Assembly: GCF_014805625.2 (NCBI RefSeq) | Contig: NW_023998432.1 | Span: forward strand, 4,171,207-4,235,206 | Direction of reading: 5' to 3' | DNA length: 64,000 nucleotides | From: Glossina fuscipes | Lineage: Eukaryota; Arthropoda; Insecta; Diptera; Glossinidae | Shown: positions 24,101-39,100 of the stretch, in pieces | Layout of the letters: every line of letters starts with the position of its first letter | Position numbering within the stretch: position 1 is the stretch's first letter | The notes under the pieces: model-generated | The model's database searches: none | Seen by the model: the letters and a program-made list of their open reading frames with translations, nothing else | What the model was told of the DNA's origin: nothing | Made by a program: the position numbers and the translations under genes

Positions 24101-27100
24101 CAAGTGGCAATTTACTCCTCTTTTTTAGAGTTATAAAATACGGTCAGCCACTTCAACTATATTGTAAGTTTTCTTTTACTTATTCCACTAGGAACCTGCA
24201 GATCATCATTACTAGAATTAGAAGCAGTTGATGGAAGCCAAGCATCGTAGCTCGAGTTACGCGGTGTTGGAACTAATTGCCACACAATTTACGCATACTG
24301 TTACCCGATAATACATTTCGCTCAAAAGTGTTTTTTTACTATGCTACTAACGATACGCCCTTTTTTGTAATCATGAACTCTTCGGAGTGATTTTGCTGTC
24401 ACTATCTTCGTTGGTTTTACATCAAGTTGGTGCTGCTGAAATATTGGCTTATTGTTCTGTAGCTGCTTTTAATGTTACTTTTTTAAAACTACTGTTTCTA
24501 ATCTACTACTACCCAGGGACATTTCCGTATATTTTGTTCTTTCTATTTTTTCCCGATCCTTCTATGTGGCTGTGGAGCCACATTTCGTACTTGTAACTTC
24601 TACGTATAAGTTAATTTAATAATAAGTTCATTTGTGAATTGTAATGCGATAACATTTCCTTTCTTCTCTTATTTTCTCTCTTTTTAATTTCTGTTATTAT
24701 AATATTTCGATAGTATACTATTGCATAATCTACATTATGTCTTGTATTATTTTGCTATACTCAGGGACTTGCTGGTAATACACATCTATTGGCCTAATTA
24801 ATTGAAATAAAATAAAAATAAAAGAATATTAAAAAGAGAAAAGAAAAAATTAGTAGCCATAGCAGCTATGAAAGCTGGCGCAAATTTATAACAACTAGGC
24901 TAGCAGCAAGCGCAAATGAAACCATCAGGTCGAAAAAATCGATTCCTGCTGATGCACAACGCATCAAGGATTTATGCAAGGTAGCGTAAAGATTTTTATT
25001 GATAACGTTTTACGCTACCTCTCTGAATGAATAGAAATAAAATATGTGCCCTTATAATCAGCCAGCTCATTAAAGATTTTGCCGACCTTATCGATTGGTA
25101 TTACCTTAATGCCCCTTCAATTATTTGGAATTGTGCCGTTTTCCCAACAATGATTTATGCCATCCAACAACGCAGACGCACTTGGATCGGAAAGCATTTT
25201 GGAAGATTAACTAGTTAGGGTTGGGGGAAATGAGATTTCTGTTTAGCTATAAGACTAAACCTCTTTTTGGTGAGAATTTTGTTGACTTATTTAATAAAGC
25301 TTCTCGAGTTGATTGGAACGGCGAAGTTAATTAAGAACGGGAAATTCTTATAATAATCTACATATTTTTTACTAGTCTATCTAAAGTTTTCAATATAGCA
25401 TTATGAAAGCATTCAAAACAATTGGTCGTATATTTTCCTTCATATTTACGAAAGAAGATGTTTTCAATCGCCATTATCTTATTGATCTGTTCTCTTGTTT
25501 TCTTCTTGGCTAGTCTTTACAACGAACATTATTGTCAAACGAACCACAGGCAACGCATTTTCTTTTAGAACAATTGTTCAGAGAGTGTGCTTTAGATTTT
25601 TCACAGGTGAGGCAACGGGATTCTTTGATTTTGCAGAGTTTGCCAATATGGTTAAATCTGAAACATTTGTAACATTGACCAAGAAAAAAAATAGTCAATC
25701 GGTAGAGTGGAGATATTAAACTTTATAAATTTGGGATGGCCGATAAATTTAGCTTAAGGCCGATTTCGATGTTTGTTGGAATAATTTGTTGCTGTCGGAG
25801 CAATCACAAAAGTATAACCTAATAACCGATGTAAGAATGTTTTATTTTTTCCCTTTCCTTGTAACAGGCCCGGAAACTTTTGCGAAATACTCCGGATATA
25901 TCTTTGAAATTACGAGGCATATATGCCTTTAGGTATTTGTATTTGAAGTCATTACCTTTACGAAAATTGCTGGTATTTTGTGCATATTGATAGGTAATTT
26001 AGTCCTTCTATTGCTAATTATCGTAAGATTTATGCATGTGAAGGTTAAAATTGTTCATGGAGGAAAAGATATAGAAAGGCATTGCAATAGCGCGGATGAT
26101 TGTTTGACTAATATTCGAAATTATCATCCTTGTCTATTTCAGTATGCTTTAAATATCTAAAACAAATGTCACATTGCATTTTTTGGCGCAAGGCACACTC
26201 AACGAGTAGATTAATTAATCTTATGAAATTAATTGTCTCACACTACCAGTATGATTTATGAATGGCATATCTGCTGTGACTAATTTTTTGAAAGTAGCAT
26301 GTCATGTTGATTCATTTAAAATAGGCAAACATTAGTAAGGTGTTTTATACAGTAAGTCATGTTCTATGTTCAAGTTCTTATGTTCAAAAAATTGGTTTCA
26401 GCGCTTCTTCGAAAAATGGTTCCGTTCTTATCTTATTGATCGTATGAGTTTTACATATACGGAATATCTCTGACCAAACATTAGTGAAGTTCAGGTTATT
26501 ACAGAAGAGACATTCAGATCCTCTTTTCTTTTGTGGGCTTATAAATTATCTCCCTAATATAATTTAGCAATCGGCTTTACTAATGCATGTGGACGACATT
26601 AAGGTTTTTATTTGGCACACAATTTCGAAAGTTTTCGTTCCCTTGAATACGATTTACTTTTACTGGCTGAACGGTGTAAGACACTCGAAATGGCATTAAA
26701 TATACAAAAAATATAGATCTCTGGCTTTCAGTAGAGTATTCTTTATCACTTGTAACAGACATTAAGTAAAATAAATTTTATTTATTCTGACCTGAGCTGT
26801 TATCTACAGAAAGTTTAGGTCAACCTTACGGCACCACCTGAAGAGGTGTGGAGGCCTATGAGGTAGGCGTAGCTAGCTAGTTCGTGAGATGTGGAAAGAG
26901 TTCTATAAGTTGCTCACGGACACTTCCAGGATGATTACACCAAAGAATTTGCACGTATTTGCCGCTTACTGAATACCAGACAGACGAAACTTTAACTAAC
27001 CGATCGGGGACTGGCCTGTGGGCCAATCTTTCACCCACCCTAGTGCCTGTTGGTCTGCCTTCGGCCCATAGAAAAGCTTGTATAGGACCTCAAAATTGGA

Positions 27101-30100
27101 TCTGAGTACTCCTCTAAGCATACCTTCCTGTCAGAACCAAACACACATTTTTTATTTAATTTTTTTTCTTTTAAATTTTATGCAATATTTAATTTAATAA
27201 TATGTATGAGACCCCTTTTTAATTCAGTAGAATAATAATAATGATAATAAAACGCTATAAAAAGGGAGATTGAATTTTTAACATCTATAAAGGATATATG
27301 TGTACGTACGTATGTATATATGTATGCATAAACAAGCTTTTATGCATAATAAGAGTACGTTGCTTTATATATATAAATCGTTTGTCTACTCAATTTAGTA
27401 ATTATTAATAAATTTTTTTTATTAAATGTTTTTAATTAAAAATGCTAAGACCTTAAACAGACATACAGAATATATAATATTTGCATAAGCGTCCACCTTA
27501 AATAAACCATTAGGATAACGCATCGGATCTAAACTTTCTTTAAGGATATCAAAACACATTTGTTCTTATGGGGGGGGATTTGCATTCAGCCAAGCTGTAT
27601 CAAACCCATTGAATTTAATATTTTTCACATACAAAGAATGGTTAACAAAAATATTTTGTCTGCTTAGTAAAACTGTAGCTGTTTTGATTGGTTGCTTTAA
27701 ATGTGTCCGCGGTATACAATCATGCAACTAGACACTATAAATGATGTCTCCTAGATACGGTTCTATTTTTGGTAAAGTCCAGTTTTCTTTTAAGGTAGTT
27801 ATAAAATGTTTATTATCCATATATAGCAAAAGAAATTTTCACTTTTTTATTCGTTAGAAAACAAAAATATATTGTCAAATTGTTGTAGCTATTTAACGCG
27901 ATAATAAATGCTACAATATTTCTCCAATTTCAGATTTGCTATGTAAGTTAATTATATGCACTCTTTTGTGGTTGTTGTTTTTTTTAAGAATGATTTTCTA
28001 ATCAAGTTTGCTAAATTTCTCTGGTAAATTTGTGTGACTCTTATTACTACTTATTTATCAAAGAAAAAAAAAAAATAACAAGATTGCTAAGATAAAACCT
28101 CATGTTACACAATTTCGTTTAAATTTTGAATGAAGGAACCTTTTGAATCGGTTTCTCGGAAACATATTTTTACAAACTCAAGTAATCAATGGATTCCGCT
28201 TCTGTCTTACATGCCCTTAGCTCACCGACAACGTTTCGAGTTGTATTTGACGTTTCTTTGAGCTTTCATCTACAGATTCGTTAAATGATGCACTCATCTT
28301 TGAACCAACCGTTTGACAAGATGCCATTCCAACAACAAAAATTGGATTTCGTTTACACAAACGCACTGTCGTTATCAATATAGTTAAAATGTATAAACAA
28401 CTTCGTAGAGACCAAAACGATCGTAAACAGCAGTTAATATATTGGCGAGATGATCTAACTTAGCCACTTGAGTTGCGAAGGTGATCCAAGAGGATATGTA
28501 CGAAAATGACGTATCACTGGAAGGCAGACGGTAGAAGAAACGGCTCAAGCAGAACTGACCTTGCAAAAGTTTTATCGATATTTGAGCTATGATTTGCAGA
28601 TTGTAACTGTGGAAGCCTGAATAGATAACAAGAATAAGGAAGTAGCTACATGTAGGTAATAAGATAGTGTAAGAATTTAATTTAAATCCAAATGGCCGAA
28701 AATGCGGACTAAAGTGCTGCAAAAACTGTTGAAGTTGTGTTTTGGGTTGACGCAAATATTTTTCCATCTTATAAAATTTCTGCGTGCGTCATTTTTGAGA
28801 GGCAAAACATTGATGTATTTCTGACAACAACTTCTTCCTTGCCATCACTTTATTCATCATACCTAATGTTATCTTTGTATATGTACAATAGGCTGTTGTT
28901 ATTACTATTTGCTTAGCTAACACATACATTGTTCCCCACTACTATTTAATAATTTAAAACACGGCGGTAATTTGCAACCTAATTTATCGCAAATAAACTT
29001 ATTAATTCATGTACCTTAGGAGCGCTAGAGCTCTCAGCTGTACCGGCAGTTGTGTTAACAACAACAATACACTAAACTTCTTTTCCCATCGTCATATGTT
29101 TTTGCCAGCTGTTTTGATAAATGATTTACCAATAGTGATTGTAATTCAAATAAATAAACCGAAACGAAATTTTTTTTTTTTTTTTTTTTTTGGTATGTTG
29201 AACGGAGATGGACTAAGCCAATAGATTTGTGGCTTATATGTCCAGATAATAAACTGTTGATCAAAACGAAATTGGACTACATACAGAAGTAATAGGCATA
29301 ACAACAATTACCATATATATCATAAACATCAATAAGCGAAGTGTAATTAGTGAGAATTAATTTGCTAACTTAGTGGAGAGTTTTTTTTTTTTTTTGTTGT
29401 AAGACTATGAACTGTTTAAATATGAATTGTATAACAAGTTCTGATAGATTTTTCATATGTTGGATATGCGAAAGGGTTGCTCATATGAAGTCTGTAGTTT
29501 TTGCAGACTTAATTATAGATGCTCTGTCCGATTCCTCTGAAGGGCTTCGTTGGTTATGTCCAGAATGCAAACATTGCATTTTATAAATTCTTCAAACAAA
29601 CCAAAACTGGATTTGCCGAAATGGCTAATGGAAGCGTTCATCGCCATGGTTAGTAAGTGTCGCGTTCTATTTAGTGAATTAAAGGTAATAATGAAATCAG
29701 GCGTAAGGGGAAGGAAGGAACCTAAATCCTATTGAAATGTGGTATGCGGTTTCGTTCCTTCCTTGTCAGGCCGTCAACTTGCATCTCTGCTCTCTGCATC
29801 ACTGACAGTTTCTGTTCGCCCTAATAGACCTTAGCTCACCTAACCTTAATCCATGTGGTCTAACCCCAGCAACCACATTAAGCGTCGCTTCGCAAGTGGT
29901 AGACGATAAAGATTTACCCTCTACGTCTCGAGTTATTTCTAATAAGCCTGTAACTCTTAAGGATAACCAACCTCCTGCTTTAGATAATAATGAATATGTA
30001 ATCCACCTTTTGATTCTGACGACAGTACCTTCTCCCAAAACGTTATTTTTGTCTAGAGTTTCTTCGGAAACGTCGGTAGAAAATATTAAGTCATTTCTGG

Positions 30101-33100
30101 CCGATAAAATCCGCGAATTAAGTTTAAGCCAAGTAAGCGTATTTAAATAGTCGACGGATCAACGCCAAGCCATTTCGTTCTTCAAACTATTGGTACCAGC
30201 TGCTAACTTTGGTAGTCTACTCAACGTGGAATTGTGACCACCAGACGCTCTTGTACAATTCTGTAGGAACGATTACATAATGTGGATCCTGTCGGAACAA
30301 TTGCCTCAAAAAACCTAATCGCTTTGTTGGCCGGCTTACTATGATTTATCAAAACGTTCGAGGGCTAAACTCTAAAACCCGCTCCACCGATATACAAACT
30401 TCTACAATACATATGCCTTGCTTTGCTTTCACTGAAATGTGAACTTTCATTCGGCAGAAATCTTTCGTAATAATTTTCAAGTTTTCAAGAATGTTAGGCT
30501 TGCTAGAATAGGGGGTGGTCGTCTTAACTGCTATAGCATTAGCCTCTCGATCACACATGGGTGAATTCTTATTCTTTATTGATATTGAATTTCTTGCTGT
30601 CCATATAATAGTTGGCAATAGAAACTTGTCTTTAACGTGCTCATGCATTCCTCCAAAGTTGAATTTTGAATGTTGTACGAGGCAATTATCAGTCATTCGT
30701 GAAGTGGCTGAAACTTTGAATCCCACTGATGTTGTCGTAGCAATTGGGTATTTCTTTTCGCCACAAGTTTCATGGTGCTTAGAAGATGAAATTGACTGTG
30801 CGGTATCGATCTCATCATCCGAAAGGGCTAACTTGTTCTTTACTGGACTCTCGGATTACGGGCTACTTCAGTGTAATTATATTGCAAATTGCAATAATCA
30901 GTTGCTGGGCCCGCTATTTTCAAAACTGTATGCAAGGCGCAGTGACTCTTTTATAACGTCGGACGACCCATTTCACCCGACCATTATTTATCACTGCATT
31001 CCGTGGCAAATCTACAATCGACGAATCCTTACTGCTATCCTCAATAACTTCGGCTTCAACAAAGTAAGTATTTCTCTACTAAAAAGAACCTGGATGTCGA
31101 CATTGTAATTGACGATACTGATACAATGCTATCTTGGTTGTATGACAAACTCTTCTCAGCCATGTACGAATCAGTTCCTATTAGACAGCATTTTGCTCGT
31201 AGGTTATTTCCATCTTGGTTCAATAAGAAACTCAAGTCGTTCAAGAATACAAAAACAGACTCTATAAGAAGCTCTTGAAAAGCGGATCAATGAAAGATTA
31301 TTCCAACTACGCTATAGCAAGGCATAGATTCAATTACATTGAACATATGCCGCATATAAATGCATATTTGAGATAAAATTCGTCACTCTTAACGAATCCT
31401 AGATATTTCTTCAAATTTGTAAACTCCCAACGCACAGTTTTTAGTTTATCGTCCTATTGGTCAGGTGATGGATCCGATTCAGCAGATAGTCTTGAGATCA
31501 CGAATTCTTTTATGAAATTCTGGGAATGTAACTTCTCGCAATGACCACACTACTAGCTATCCGTATGAAAATAAAAACACTATAAGTATCTCGAATATCA
31601 TCACATCAGGAAAAGAAATTTGTTAAAATCTAAAACGATTGAAATATTATGGACCGCCAGGGCCTGATGCCATTCTCCCATGTTAATTGATATCATCTAC
31701 TGAAGAACTTTGCGGTCTCTTCACGAAAATTTTTAAGCTCTCGGTGAAACTAGGTATATTTGCCAACCTAAATCTAAAAGCATAGTTTTCTTGTTCTAAT
31801 AAACATTTAATTGAGAATTACAGAGGTATTGCGAAACTGAGTACATTTCCGAAATTGTTTGAGTCTATCGTTGTTTCACATATAAATTTTGCAATGAAAT
31901 CGTATATCTCTCAGCATGCTTTTCTACAGGAAAGGTCTACTTATTAGAACTTACAAGCCGTATCAGTAGGACCTTCGCCTGTGGTGCACAAAAAGATCTA
32001 TACAGATTTCATCAAAGCTTTTAAAAGGATTAACCATAAGCTAATAATCTTTCAACTACAGTTGTCCGGCTTTCCTCATAACTTAATTAAGTGAATAGGA
32101 TCATACCTTCATAACAGATTATTTGAGTGGTGTGTAATTCCTTCCAGTCCAAAGAGGTTTCAGTAATTTCCAACGGAGCAGCCACCTGGGTCCGACTTTG
32201 TATGCGTTATATATTAACGATCTTTCGTCTGTAATTAAATCGTCGCATATTTTGATATATGCAAATGATGTAAAATGTATCTCCTCTTTCAACGATGAAC
32301 GCTATTGCATTGTTCTGCAATCAGACTAAAATAACATGGCTGCATGATCCTCAAATAATTTCTTAACAATGAATTTATATGCAAAAGACTATCATTTACA
32401 AAAGAGAGGAGATGCCCACTTACTTCAGAATACTTCATCGAGTCGCACAGGTTACAAAATATAGAGATGTTTCTCGATCTTGGGATACTATTTGACAAAA
32501 AGTTCTGTTTAATTTGGTAATTGAGCTCTCTATTAGTAAGGCTTGATCAGCACTTGGTTTCATAACATGCTGGTCGAAGGAATTCTATGACCCATACTTT
32601 GCAAAAAAGTTATGTATGTCGTTGGTAAAACCTACACGTAAATACGCTTTTGTCATTTGGTCTTCTTCCTATCGTTGTCATGTAGGCACTGTCGAGTCAG
32701 TTTAAAAACAATATTCACTTTTTTTGTAAAGAAATTTGCCGGGGAGACTTCACGCTTCATTATCATCGTGTGAAAGTAAATTATTGCTAATAGCTTTACC
32801 CTCATTTAAAAAGAGTGGGTTCGTTTTAGACACCAGCTTTTCAGTCAAGCTAATTAAGGCCTTAATATATTCACCAGCCCTGTTAGATGAGATTAATTTC
32901 AATATTCCGATCCGTTTATCTGCGAATCTTCGACCCACTAAACTTAATCAACGTAGATCAAACCATGAATTGTTTAACTGATTCCAGTGTGGCATGTAAA
33001 AATTTAAAAATTTAATTTATCTCCACGGTTGACTCAGTACAAATGATAAAAAAGACCTTCTACGTAGTTCAGACATTGCCGATGTCTTATTTCAGGAAAG

Positions 33101-36100
33101 TAACAAACATACATCTAATTAATTAATACGGTGTTGCAGTAAGGATTATAAGGCCTTTTCGGACTTTCGTCTTATGATTTATACGCTTTTTACAGTGTAG
33201 CAAACACGTCTTCCGTCTGCTTTCACTTTCATAACAACATATTTTCCTCTAGCATTAAATAGTGTAAAACTTGATAGTAATTAACTTGGCTACTACATAT
33301 ATAAGCTCAAGAAATAATATAACTCTCTCTAATTATGGATCAGCTTTACCATAAGATTCTGAGAGTGATTTGTGGGCTTCGCCAGCAGATTTCTTCAAAT
33401 CAAACAACAAAAGTAATAAATGTCAAATATGCCATTTCGAACGTTCCATGATTAGCGTCTGTTTACACAGAGTAACTCAATAATACGGAACACTGTTATT
33501 TTATATAGCGATGGGTCTAAATTATTAAATTGATTTATCTCCCAAAGGAAGAGCTAAAGCTAATAATTCAAAAGTGCTCAGTAACCAGCTAGTTAATAAG
33601 CCTTCTGAGTTGGGTGCCAAATGTCGTTTTAAATCCTAAAATTAATTTGTATGACTGTATTTCGCAATGCAAGTCTTTCGTTTTTGTTGAAACTTGGATA
33701 AATGCCGAAGCGATGCGTAGGAACATCAATTCGGATCTTTTCCTTTATGACTATCTGAAATATTTCAAAGATAAACGATTCAAAAGAACTAATGGTGGTT
33801 ATCAAGTGTAGAGCCAAATTGCTATACAGCTCTGTCCTTAATGCTAACTACTTCGTTTAAAACAATGACTTAAAAAAAAAAAAAATGTAAAAGCATATAT
33901 TAAGAGATCTTTCACGGAAACATTCGCAATGTCCTATTGAGTATGATGTAAATGACAATTGACAAAGTGGTGTCCGCTATTCCCATTAAATGTGCTGTTA
34001 GGCTTCGAAGAGGAAATCCTAACAAAAAGGACGATTTTATTCCCAAACCGAATAGTAAAATGAGAAAGCTCTCCCCAAATCGATCAAGTTCAATTTTTGC
34101 AACTTTCTCGTGGAGTACTTCGTACCCATCTTAAAGCAATGCTTTACGTGTGGCAGATATGGACATGTGTCGAAGTTCTGTAAAGCCGAGAGGAGCAGGT
34201 GTCTGAATTTTGGTAAGTCTACCAAGTGCGCAAACTGCGGAAACAGGGGCGTCTGTTCTGTGGTTCAGGCGAACACTCGGGCACTCTAAGCAAGTGTTGC
34301 CCGGACAGAGAGAGGGAATTAAATTTGAACAAAATTATGGCCATTAAACATCTTTCCTATAAAGAAGCGAAGGGGAAGTTTTCCTTCAACTACTTTGAAT
34401 GTCTTGATGATAATTCCAACGAGGAGAATTTCTCTCCTTTGGGAACTTCTCTACCATTTTGGCCAAGGATAATAATGAAAATGCTAATAAGATGCTAATA
34501 AAGATAAAATGTAATGCGGTCGTTAAAAGGAAATCTGTTATTTCCAAAGTTTTTCTAAGCCGTCTGTAACAAGATCTCAGCGGCCAATGATTTCGAACAA
34601 CAATTTGCGTTCCTCAAAACTTGATAGATTAATGATCCCTCAGAATCTCCTTAATCAATTTGAAGAAAAAATGTCTCATCCGCTTGTGTTCCGGTTTTAT
34701 TTAATATATGATCTTGTTTTCACAATATAATATTCAAGTTTTCGGCGTAACTTTTAATTTTTGGATTTTTAGTTGAACTCGAATAATATCGACTTATTCT
34801 GAAAGCTGACAATTTTTTTGAAGTTAAAGTTTGCAATTATACTTCAGCCACCAAGTGTCGAGATGACGGCTGTAGTGGTGTTAGTGTACTAGTTAAAAAA
34901 GCCGTTAATTTCAGACGCATTCCCTACAATTGTGCTGTTGACATCATCATCATCAAAACCATGAATCTTAAACCGAATCTTTTTATAGCATCATGCTACT
35001 TTCCACACAGTTTTGATGTACAAACTTTTCGTGATGAGTTTCAGAGATTATGTGACTCTCTTAATGGTGAACAAAGTGTAATTCTAGCTGGAGATTTCAA
35101 TGCTAGACAATGCTTGTATGGCGATCATCTTTCCACTAATAAAGGCAAGGTCCATGTAAATGCCATCAATGTCAGCAGTTTTAATGTTCTAAATAATGTT
35201 AATACTACCTCTTACTGTAATCGGGGTAGTCGCACAGCGAGCAGTCTCTTGGATCTAACCTTTTCTAGTTCTACTATTTTAACATTCAATTGAAATGCGA
35301 CTAATGTCTCTAATTGCAAAAGTTAACACTCTCGCATTGTTTCACAGTTGCAGCAATTCCGTTAAAAAAATAGAAAATTTAATTTCACGTAACCTCCTTA
35401 TGGACCGTCTGTCTAAAGTTGATCTTCCTTCTGATTCATCAATTCAAAGTGCTTTTCAGTCTGTGATCAAGTCTGCTAGAATCAGCTTTTCTGATATTGA
35501 GTTCTTCTCGCCAAAACCTTGCTGGAAGTTTTTCCTGTCGCAAATACCAAGCTGCAAGGAAAAAAATGAGTAAATACCCAGCCAACTTTATTGAATATAT
35601 GAAAACGCTGAAAGAATGAAGGTCAGCAATGAAGGTGATGGCAACTCGAGTTTTTTCTGGAATTAGATCAACGATCATCGACATTTTAGTCGAAAATTAA
35701 ACGGTTATGCTGTGTGGAATCAGCATGATAATAAAAGACACTTAAATATGCTCAAGAGCTATATTCCAAATGCCAATCAGATTACAATACCTTCAATTTC
35801 TTTTAGTCTCAGACTTTCAGCCCTCAGCCCTTTCCATTGCGTAAGCTAATGCATGTCTTGCATTCCAGAAAGAGGGGTACTGTTGTAGGTTGTGATGGAG
35901 TTAAGCATGATATGGTTAGAGCTCTGTCTGGAAGAAGCTTAAGTATCCTCACGCTGGTCTATTAACTTTACACCCTTAGATTTGAGTTATATCAAAATAG
36001 TTCCCATTCCTCAGGCAGGTAAAGAGGTTAAGGATTTAAGTAATTTCAGATCAATTTCGCTAATATCTGTATTCATAAAGATTATCAACTTCATGATTAA

Positions 36101-39100
36101 AGAGAAACTCATGGATTTGTTGAAAGCTGCGCCCATTGTTCCAGCTCGTTCTTACGACTATCAAAAACGCACATCAAACGAATATGTGCATTAATGAACT
36201 ATCTTTTCTTATAGCTAGTTTGAAAAAAGCTGGTAAAATGATTTTTATGCTTTCCTTGGACATCAGCAAAGCCTACGATTGTATCAACTTGATTAAACTT
36301 GGTAGAATTTTCTTAAACTTCTTAATTCCTCTTCAAGTACGTATGTGGATACCAAATTTTTTATCCAAGCGTGTGTTGGTAATGGGTACAGACAAAGTTA
36401 ATGTATACTGCGATACTCCACATGGCAGTTGCTTAACCTCCATACTTTTCAATCTGTATATAGCTATGAACTTCAAGATGACAAAATTCATTTTTTTCAA
36501 TACGCAGATGATTTTCTAATTGTATCTGCGGATTTATCTTTTTCAGTGGCTGTGAATAATCTCTAGATCTAATCTTTCGGCATGTGCCGATATTAATTTT
36601 TATTTTAATTCCAGCAAAAATATTTACGATTTATGTTTCCAAAGGTTCTAAACACAAAATCAGGTGAAATCTCTTCAATTTCTTGGTAGAATTTTAAATG
36701 ACAGCATAACTCTTCGTGGACATTATGAGAAAGCATTCAAAGACTGTCAATCTGGATGCAATATCATCAAACCCATGACAAACAATAACTCAGGTTTGCC
36801 TTCCAAAAAAGCTTTGACTGTGCAACAAAGCTTTAGTCAGGTCTAATATTGAATTTGCACTTTTTACATCTTGTAATTTTCCAAAATATTTTGAGAAAGA
36901 TATGAAAAACATTTAAAAGTAGAATGTTAAAACGTTGCATTGGACTGACCTCCTCAACTCCTCAACATATTTTAAATGTCATTTCTGGTGAATGACCCGT
37001 TTCCAAACGAGCTCTTTTTTGTCCTGTCAAGCAGTTAATTAAGGTCAAGAGAATGAATGACTCTCAGTGACTCTGTGTCTCTTGCAGCTACACCTTTTGT
37101 TATCAAAAACCGCGTCATATTTTTGACAAGATCAGTTCAATCCCTCTCTGGATAAATGTAGAGACTTCATCAACATTCTTGAATGGACCTCTACCTCGAA
37201 GCAAAATGTCAGTCTCTGTTATATGAGGATCTTACCACCAAGAAAACCTTGTGCTTTATTATAACAACGGCTATGATGTATATGCCACTGACGGTTCCGT
37301 CGGACATAGTGTACCTAGTTCCTCGCTAGTGAAGCATCTGTCTAAAATAGTACATAGAGTTAAAGTTGCGGAGAAACTTTTTTCGACTTTTTTTGAATTG
37401 CTTGCCATGAGACATACTAAGAAGGTGGCTATTACTGATAGTGTGGGAAAATTTGTTGGTTTTTCTGACAGTAAGTCAGCTCTACTTCTAACAAATAAAA
37501 GAGATGCAGATAATCAATATGTGTTTGATATACGGAGGATATTACATGGAGCTCAAGTGGATGATTGTCACCTTGTTTCGATACTAGGTCGCTGCGGCTT
37601 TTTTCTAAATGAAAAAGCCGACTTTAATACAAAAAGGGCTCAAGTTAATGGGACAATTTCGTCCATCAAATATGCTCCGAATGCGGGTAGTTCGTAACCA
37701 CATCTTTCAACAACTTAATGATGAATTTAAAAAAATTGCGCGTTTTAAATCCAATCGCCTTTTCTATAAAATAAATCACACATTTCATTTCAAAGCCTTA
37801 TCAGGAGCTTCCTTTAATTTTTAGAAAATCAAAATTCTTTATGGAGTCATGAGTGTGATAAAGTACATTTAAAAATGTTTCGTGCTATACCATGTGATAT
37901 TTGTGAAATTTGTAATATTAGCGAGTTTACTGAGCATTTAATGTTTAGATGTCACAGGCTTGATGGTATTAGTTCTTCTTCTTAAAGTTTTTCTTCTTAA
38001 AGTTATATGATCGTCTCCTCAAACTCTTTGCAGCAAAAAATGTACATTATCTCGGAGAAATGACTTGCTTTATTAGAAAAGCGAATTTACCGTTTTAATG
38101 CATGGTTAATTATTTTTTGTGTTCAACCAATTCCTATTGCTATCACATTTCTTTCAGCCAAAGTTTGCAACATTGTTTTTTTTCACATGACTTTCAGCAA
38201 CTCAACAATCTACAATTATACCCACCCACACAATTACACTTAACATATCGGGTGTAGCTATTACGGCCTCTTTTTTGTTTGTTGGGTTTTATATATATTT
38301 CTCATCAATAATTCCGATTGTTTATTATTTGGATATATAAGTCACAACTTTATTGGCTTGGTCCATCTTAACTCGAAAAGCCAAATTATATAGAATTTGT
38401 GTTAAAGTGTATTTAGCTTAATTTAGTTGAATATTTAAAAAAATATTGTATTAACTTTCACCAGTTTTCTTTTACAAATACAAATGTAATTTCGGAGATC
38501 GTTTTTTTTTTTTTTAAATTTTTGAAATAACTCATTTACTCACAGCTGGTTATATTTATCTTTTGCAAATGTTTTCTTACAAACGCAACTCTAAAAGGGC
38601 TATTTATGGTAACTTTTCTTGCTTTATACTCAACACTAATGCATATTTGTCGTCACCGAACGAAATTTTATTGTCGCCAGATTTGACATACCTGAGAGAG
38701 CGCATTTCACGATAATCGCCTGCTAATTTACACAGATTAGATTCTCTGGCAAATTGTTGCCCACTTCCATGCCTACCCGCCAGGTGAATTTTATATTATT
38801 ACATGTTAAATTGTAAAAACAAAAAAATTTATTCGAAAATACAAAGCTTTCTTTACAAAGGCATGCCCTTGGTCAAATTTAGAAGAAGGTCAAATACTTC
38901 GGGGTCCCTTCGAACATTCACTTTAAATTCATCGACATTCTTATGACACATACGGTCGGAAACGGTCACGAATAATCAATCGGCACTTCGGTTTTTATGT
39001 AAAGATCTTACCTACCATCTTTTTTTGTGCATACGGCGACGACGAAAACGCTCTTATTTTATTCCTTTTATCACAACTGAAATAATTATAACGTCCCAAT

